Below the pieces are notes generated by a model. That model was given only the letters and a program-made list of their open reading frames with translations. It searched no databases and was not told the origin of the DNA. Positions 6,436-9,513 of a DNA stretch of 9,513 nt are shown one piece after another (within the stretch, counting starts at the first letter, position 1; every line of letters starts with the position of its first letter). The stretch is taken from positions 1 through 9,513 of the forward strand of contig CAZWZG010000121.1 in assembly GCA_964638245.1 (NCBI GenBank), in the 5' to 3' direction. Origin of the DNA: CAZWZG01 sp964638245 (lineage in GTDB: Bacteria > Pseudomonadota > Alphaproteobacteria > Rhodobacterales > Rhodobacteraceae). The position numbers and the translations under genes were made by a program.

Positions 6436-6472
6436 TTGCACCCCCGATCCTGTCTTTTTTCCTTTGAAACCA

Positions 6473-6501
6473 GTGATACCGCGCTCACTCAATCGCAGCA
6501 A
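6473..6501 (-). promoter_or_regulatory. Candidate fabF-mltG promoter
   Basis: On the minus strand, TTGCTG (6501-6496) and TATCAC (6478-6473) are separated by 17 bases, just downstream of the acpP terminator and about 38 bases before the fabF ATG. Matches to consensus are modest (3/6 and 4/6). Position after a strong terminator is the main support. Confidence 0.35.
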
Positions 6502-6510
6502 GTTACGCAC

Positions 6511-6543
6511 AAAACAAACGCAGCGCCCTCACCGGGGCGCTGC
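6511..6543 (-). terminator. Intrinsic terminator after acpP
   Basis: On the minus strand, GCAGCGCCC (6543-6535) and GGGCGCTGC (6528-6520) form a perfect 9-bp GC-rich stem with a 6-base loop, followed by GTTTGTTTT (6519-6511). It starts 28 bases after the acpP stop and should end the abundant acpP message before fabF. No T-run follows on the plus strand. Confidence 0.85.
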
Positions 6544-6571
6544 AAAAACTCGTGTCTGTCAGGCCGTGGCC

Positions 6572-6805
6572 TTACGATGCTTCCTTGATGAACTTAACGG
6601 CATCGCCAAAGGTCTGGATCGTTTCGGCGGCGTCATCGGGGATTTCGATGCCAAACTCTTCTTCAAAGGCCATGACCAGCTCGACAGTGTCGAGGCTGTC
6701 TGCGCCCAGATCATCGATGAACGATGCATTTTCCGAGACTTTGTCTTCTTCGACGCTCAAATGCTCGACGACAATTTTCTTAACGCGATCTTCGATGTCG
6801 CTCAT
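6572..6805 (-). CDS. acpP: Acyl carrier protein
   Basis: Small acidic carrier that holds growing acyl chains on a 4'-phosphopantetheine arm and shuttles them between FabD, FabF, FabG and the other enzymes. It has 77 residues, the standard length. The attachment serine is S37 in the signature GADSLDTVELV (34-44). The acidic helix II (EEEFGIEIPDDAAE, 48-61) is the usual partner-docking surface. The start is ATG 6805 (MSDIEDRVKKI), 8 nt after a GAGGA ribosome binding site (6818-6814); the frame extends upstream to 6874, but that part is not ACP-like. It has its own promoter-like sequence, a roughly 98-base leader with hairpins, and a strong terminator, in keeping with a highly expressed single-gene transcript. 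Confidence 0.98.
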   Translation of the reverse strand: MSDIEDRVKKIVVEHLSVEEDKVSENASFIDDLGADSLDTVELVMAFEEEFGIEIPDDAAETIQTFGDAVKFIKEAS

Positions 6806-6909
6806 GGATAACGTCCTCACAGTTCCGGGGTCTCTGCCCCTTGTTTTGCAGAAGGGCGAAGCCCCCCGTCCCATCGGCGCCAGAGCAGCGCCCCTTGGAA
6901 AGTGCGCCG

Positions 6910-6937
6910 CCTATAGCACATGATCCGGGCAAGGCAA
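6910..6937 (-). promoter_or_regulatory. Candidate acpP promoter
   Basis: On the minus strand, -35 TTGCCT (6937-6932), a 16-base spacer and -10 TATAGG (6915-6910) are preceded by TGC, an extended -10 feature. Each hexamer matches 4/6 of consensus. The predicted start near 6903 gives a leader of about 98 bases. It lies just after the fabG stop and its weak terminator candidate, matching the separate expression expected of acpP. Confidence 0.55.
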
Positions 6938-6963
6938 ACGAAATCAGGCCCCGCCCGGGACCC
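6935..6963 (-). terminator. Possible weak terminator after fabG
   Basis: Directly after the fabG TAG on the minus strand, GGTCCC (6962-6957) and GGGGCC (6952-6947) can pair (one G-U) around a 4-base loop, followed by TGATTTCGTTTG. The T-tract is interrupted and the tail touches the acpP -35 box, so some read-through into acpP is likely. Confidence 0.35.
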
Positions 6964-7704
6964 CTAGAACATGGCCATTCCACCGTTCACGTGCAAGGTC
7001 GCACCCGTCAGATAGGCCGCTTCTTCGCTTGCCAGATAGACGGCAGCGCCGCCGATTTCGGCAGGTGTGCCCATCCGACCAGACGGGATCTGACCCAGGA
7101 TGGCGGACTTCTGATCATCGGTCAGCTTGTCGGTCATCGCCGTTTCGATAAAGCCGGGCGCGATGCAGTTCACAGTCACCCCACGGCTTGCCACCTCATA
7201 TGCGATCGACTTTGTCATGCCCGTCATGCCCGCCTTCGCGGCGGCATAGTTGGCCTGGCCAGGATTGCCCGTAGACCCGACAACCGACGTGATGTTTATG
7301 ATGCGCCCCCAACGCGATTTCATCATCCCGCGAATGACCCCCTTGGACAGGCGCATCGCGGACGTCAGGTTTACGTCCAGAACCGTCGCCCAATCCTCAT
7401 CACTCATCCGCATGAACACATTGTCCCGCGTGATCCCGGCATTGTTGACCAGAATATCAACCGAACCCATCGCCTCGGTCGCTTGCTTGGGCAGTGCGGC
7501 CAAAGCATCGGCATCCGAAAGATTGCAGGGTAGCACATATGCCCTTTCACCCAGCTCACCCGCCAGAGCGTTCAAGGGATCCTCACGCGTACCCGACAAG
7601 CCAACGCTCGCCCCTGCACTATGTAGCGCCTTGGCAATTTCTGCACCGATGCCGCCCGAAGCTCCGGTCACAAGAGCTGCTTTTCCCGTCAGATCAAACA
7701 TCAT
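6964..7704 (-). CDS. fabG: 3-oxoacyl-ACP reductase
   Basis: NADPH-dependent short-chain dehydrogenase/reductase that reduces 3-ketoacyl-ACP to 3-hydroxyacyl-ACP, the first reduction of each elongation round. It has 246 residues, typical for FabG. The nucleotide-binding motif TGASGGIG is at 13-20 and NNAG at 87-90. The catalytic residues N112, S140 (NITSVVG), Y153 and K157 (ANYAAAKAG) are all present. The ending VNGGMAMF is characteristic of FabG rather than other SDR enzymes. The start is one of two adjacent ATGs (7704 or 7701). The first overlaps the fabD stop as ATGA and lies about 6 nt after an AAGGA-like ribosome binding site, so translation is probably coupled to fabD. Confidence 0.97.
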   Translation of the reverse strand: MMFDLTGKAALVTGASGGIGAEIAKALHSAGASVGLSGTREDPLNALAGELGERAYVLPCNLSDADALAALPKQATEAMGSVDILVNNAGITRDNVFMRMSDEDWATVLDVNLTSAMRLSKGVIRGMMKSRWGRIINITSVVGSTGNPGQANYAAAKAGMTGMTKSIAYEVASRGVTVNCIAPGFIETAMTDKLTDDQKSAILGQIPSGRMGTPAEIGGAAVYLASEEAAYLTGATLHVNGGMAMF

Positions 7705-8483
7705 GCCATTCCTTCGCTTGCCGCCGCTTTGACGTCGTCGGGTGTTCCAATAGCGCGCGTGGACGCCTCTTTGGCGATCCGGCGGATCATGCCGGACAAC
7801 GCTTTGCCCGCACCAATTTCCCAGAATTCCGTGACGCCCTCACCAGCCATCCACGCCACGCTTTCACGCCAACGCACGGTGCCTGTCACCTGATCCACAA
7901 GAAGACTGCGGATCGTCGTAGGATCGCTGATCGAGTGCGCCAGAACGTTCGCCACCAATGGCACCTTGGGCCGCTCAATATCCACATGGCTCAGCGCTTC
8001 GGCCATGGCATCCGCCGCGGGTCCCATCATCGGCGAATGGAACGGCGCCGAAACTGGCAAAAGCATCGCCCGCTTGGCCCCCGCCTCNNNNNNNNNNNNN
8101 NNNNNNNNNNNNNNNNNNNNNNNNNNNNNNNNNNNNNNNNNNNNNNNNNNNNNNNNNNNNNNNNNNNNNNNNNNNNNNNNNNNNNNNAGCGCCGAGTATT
8201 CGCCCAGCGAATGCCCTGCAACAAAGTCTGCCGCTTCGATGGAAACGCCCTCTGCCTCAAGCGCACGCATCGCCGCTAGTGATGTCGCCATCAGAGCGGG
8301 CTGCGCGTTGGCCGTCAGGGTCAATGTATCGATATCGCCGTCCCAGATCAGCGCGGACAGCCTTTCACCAAGAGCCTCGTCCACCTCGTCGAAAATCGCC
8401 TTTGAAGCGGGATAGGCATCGGCAAGCGCGCGCCCCATCCCGATCGCCTGGGCACCCTGCCCCGGAAAAACAAATGCTCGCAT
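7701..8483 (-). CDS. fabD: Malonyl-CoA:ACP transacylase, interrupted by an assembly gap
   Basis: Transfers malonyl from CoA to AcpP, supplying the extender unit for FabF. The N-terminal flank starts MRAFVFPGQGAQAIGMG and holds the nucleophile S92 in GHSLGEYSA. The C-terminal flank holds the PVSAPFHSPMM stretch with the likely catalytic histidine. Between them, 100 unknown bases (8088-8187) replace the part that should carry the conserved substrate-binding arginine. As written the protein is 260 codons, but FabD is usually about 310, so the true gap should be near 255-260 bases. The two flanks are in the same frame. The start ATG 8483 follows a GGGAGG ribosome binding site by about 9 nt. It overlaps fabG by 4 bases, forming a fabD-fabG unit. 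The enzyme is very probably intact in the organism. Confidence 0.94.
   Translation of the reverse strand: MRAFVFPGQGAQAIGMGRALADAYPASKAIFDEVDEALGERLSALIWDGDIDTLTLTANAQPALMATSLAAMRALEAEGVSIEAADFVAGHSLGEYSAXXXXXXXXXXXXXXXXXXXXXXXXXXXXXXXXXXEAGAKRAMLLPVSAPFHSPMMGPAADAMAEALSHVDIERPKVPLVANVLAHSISDPTTIRSLLVDQVTGTVRWRESVAWMAGEGVTEFWEIGAGKALSGMIRRIAKEASTRAIGTPDDVKAAASEGMA
8088..8187. other. Assembly gap of exactly 100 N
   Basis: One hundred N bases inside fabD. The round number is the usual placeholder for a scaffold gap of unknown size, not a measured length. Comparison with typical FabD suggests about 85 residues are missing, not 33-34. Confidence 0.97.
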
Positions 8484-8504
8484 GCCCCCATGCCTCCCTT
8501 TCGT

Positions 8505-8520
8505 TGCCTGTTCTCAGGCA
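8505..8520. repeat. Perfect 6-bp inverted repeat upstream of fabD
   Basis: TGCCTG (8505-8510) and CAGGCA (8515-8520) flank a 4-base centre, 21 bases before the fabD ATG. No T-run follows on either strand. It could be an operator or a leader hairpin. I see no convincing promoter in the 83-base gap between fabD and the membrane-protein gene, so co-transcription with that gene is possible. Confidence 0.4.
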
Positions 8521-8566
8521 TTGAAAGAGGACTAGCCCGTCCGAACGAGCGGAACAAGCCTTGGGG

Positions 8567-9169
8567 TTAAGCGGCGCCCGGCACCATTCCGGTGACGCGG
8601 GTATCTGTCCGGCGCAAACCGCGTGCCAGCCGCTCTTCGCGAGGCGACAGGTCATGGCACAGTCGCAGGTGAAGCCGTTCGACCTCGGCCAACGGTCCTG
8701 TCACCACATGCAATGGCGCTTCGACACCATGCAAACGGAACAAAAGCGAGGCATGACCGGTGTCGTCTTTGCTGCGCTTCACAAACGCGCTTTCGATGCC
8801 TTCCATCGGTACCCGGGTCTGAAGGCGCGACTGCTTGCGCGAGTTGCGCAAGGCAAAACGCACTTCCCGGCGACCATGGTCGATCTGCACTTCCTGCCGA
8901 AAACCGCGCCCGGCATAAAGATAAAGCGCAACGCCTGTGCCCGCGAAGATAAAGGAAAACGCCATCTTCAGAACAAGGACGTCGCCCGAAAACAGCGAGC
9001 CGGGCAACAGCCACTGGCCATAGGCCAACAGAACAAGGACGAGACCGAAAAAGCGCAACGCACTTTCTGTCACCGTCTCACGATCAAAACGATCCTGGGG
9101 TTCACGCACGATGTACCCCCAAAAGGTTTCGTTGATTTCCAAGCTGCTCTTTTGTTTCTCAAACGTCAT
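8567..9169 (-). CDS. Two-helix inner-membrane protein of unknown function
   Basis: I do not recognise a named family. The product has 200 residues. A charged N-terminal segment (1-36) is followed by two hydrophobic helices (about 37-58, ALRFFGLVLVLLAYGQWLL, and about 64-86, VLVLKMAFSFIFAGTGVALYL) with a short connecting turn. A soluble domain of about 110 residues follows. Its beginning, EVQIDHGRREVRFALRNSR (93-111), then PMEGIESAFVKR (121-132) and HASLLFRLHG (139-148), reads like alternating beta strands ending in a helix (LAEVERLHLRLCHDL). That layout resembles small bacterial PH-like membrane proteins, by inference only. The ATG at 9169 has an AGGTG ribosome binding site about 9 nt upstream. 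The gene sits between rpsF (divergent) and fabD (same strand, 83-base gap). A role near lipid synthesis or the envelope is conceivable but unsupported. Confidence 0.85.
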   Translation of the reverse strand: MTFEKQKSSLEINETFWGYIVREPQDRFDRETVTESALRFFGLVLVLLAYGQWLLPGSLFSGDVLVLKMAFSFIFAGTGVALYLYAGRGFRQEVQIDHGRREVRFALRNSRKQSRLQTRVPMEGIESAFVKRSKDDTGHASLLFRLHGVEAPLHVVTGPLAEVERLHLRLCHDLSPREERLARGLRRTDTRVTGMVPGAA

Positions 9170-9238
9170 CGGTCTTCACCTTCTGTGGCCGAACTGGGAA
9201 CAATGGTCATGGTTAACCGAGGCAGGATTAAGACCGGG

Positions 9239-9266
9239 TTGCGCAAATTTAGGGACCGTGTATAAG
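9239..9266 (+). promoter_or_regulatory. Candidate rpsF promoter
   Basis: -35 TTGCGC (9239-9244), a 16-base spacer and -10 TATAAG (9261-9266, 5/6 of consensus). The -35 lies within the palindrome TTGCGCAA. The predicted start near 9273 gives a leader of about 96 bases. The strong -10 fits a ribosomal protein operon. Confidence 0.6.
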
Positions 9267-9273
9267 CGCCCAT

Positions 9274-9336
9274 CTTCCGCGAATTGCTGATCGGCGCAGC
9301 CTCTCGTGGACAGGAGCGGAAGTCTCATCCCTGTCC
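9274..9336 (+). promoter_or_regulatory. Structured rpsF leader with interleaved helices
   Basis: CTTCCGC (9274-9280) pairs perfectly with GCGGAAG (9316-9322), and GGACAGG (9308-9314) pairs perfectly with CCTGTCC (9330-9336). The order is A-B-A'-B', so the two helices form either a pseudoknot or alternative states. Bacterial rpsF leaders are known to bind the S6:S18 complex for autoregulation through a structure containing CCG. One strand here contains CCG, but I cannot confirm a match to the known motif. Confidence 0.4.
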
Positions 9337-9368
9337 TATGAAATGCGCCTTGAAAAACTGGAGACATC

Positions 9369-9513
9369 ATGCCGCTTTACGAGCATGTTTTTATCTCGCG
9401 TCAGGACTTGTCCAACGCGCAGGCTGAAGGCCTCATCGAACATTTTGGAACCGTACTTTCTGACAACGGCGGCAAGCTGGTTGAGCAGGAATACTGGGGC
9501 GTCAAAACGATGG
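9369..9513 (+). CDS. rpsF: 30S ribosomal protein S6, N-terminal part, cut by window edge
   Basis: Ribosomal protein of the small-subunit platform, where it pairs with S18. The frame starts at ATG 9369 and runs open to the window end (48 codons plus one base). The start MPLYEHVFISRQDLS, then AEGLIEHFGTVLSDNGGKLVEQEYWG, is the classic first strand-helix-strand of S6; the family is usually about 100-140 residues. GGAG (9360-9363) lies 5 nt before the ATG. In most alphaproteobacteria rpsR and rplI follow, outside this window. It is the only plus-strand gene here, divergent from the rest. Confidence 0.96.
   Translation, partial: MPLYEHVFISRQDLSNAQAEGLIEHFGTVLSDNGGKLVEQEYWGVKTM

Larger units (their letters stand above)
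9170..9368. other. Divergent intergenic region with rpsF promoter and leader
   Basis: This 199-base gap separates the membrane-protein gene from rpsF. It holds a good plus-strand promoter candidate, a roughly 96-base rpsF leader with two interleaved 7-bp complementary pairs, and a TTAACCAT octamer on the minus strand (9216-9209). I found no convincing promoter for the minus-strand gene. No reading frame here looks like a gene. Confidence 0.7.

Noticed and set aside
8027..8266. Frames running through the N gap in other phases
   Set aside because: They exist only because unknown bases contain no stop codon; the FabD frame explains both flanks.
8561..9265. Plus-strand frame (234 codons) opposite the two-helix membrane protein
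   Set aside because: The minus-strand frame has coherent transmembrane helices and a good ribosome binding site. The plus-strand translation looks like antisense composition.
9338..9371. Upstream ATGs (9338, 9343) as alternative rpsF starts
   Set aside because: Both are out of frame with the S6 coding sequence, and ATG 9369 has a proper ribosome binding site and the conserved MPLYE start.
1..9513. Insertion sequences, CRISPR arrays, tRNA or rRNA genes, attachment sites
   Set aside because: I saw no transposase, direct-repeat arrays, tRNA-like cloverleafs or duplicated att-like sequences. The GTA genes are a resident chromosomal cluster rather than an integrated prophage.

Overview
The window looks like chromosomal DNA of an alphaproteobacterium of the order Rhodobacterales (Rhodobacteraceae/Roseobacteraceae). 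It is GC-rich: hand counts of sample 60-base blocks give about 62-72% in most genes. A type II fatty acid synthesis cluster runs directly into the head-morphogenesis end of an RcGTA-like gene transfer agent (GTA) cluster. All genes lie on the minus strand except rpsF at the right edge, so the logical reading order is right to left.

Right to left: partial rpsF (+, ribosomal protein S6) is divergent from a 200-residue two-helix membrane protein of unknown function. Then come fabD (interrupted by a 100-N assembly gap), fabG (4-base overlap with fabD), acpP with its own promoter-like sequence and a strong terminator, fabF with its own weak promoter candidate, and mltG, whose start overlaps the fabF stop. 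FabD loads malonyl units onto the acyl carrier protein AcpP, FabF condenses them with the growing chain, and FabG reduces the 3-keto product. MltG is a membrane-anchored peptidoglycan lytic transglycosylase.

Left of mltG is an AT-rich intergenic stretch (3844-3994), followed by the GTA genes in packaging order: small terminase (g1), large terminase (g2), portal (g3), prohead protease (g4) and the N-terminal third of the HK97-fold capsid protein (g5). Together they build the prohead, cleave the capsid precursor and pump host DNA into it. The g3.5 gene that I recall between portal and protease in Rhodobacter capsulatus has no room here.

The most interesting part is the 5' end of the GTA cluster (about 3410-3945). 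A sigma-70-like promoter has its -35 box inside a perfect 8-bp inverted repeat. A textbook intrinsic terminator lies between that promoter and terS. A second textbook intrinsic terminator is written into the first codons of terL. Both act in the direction of GTA transcription. This arrangement suggests, but does not prove, that GTA expression is gated by attenuation or antitermination. In the same place, the expected 4-base-overlap ATG of terL is one base out of frame. The rpsF and acpP leaders also have notable RNA-structure potential.
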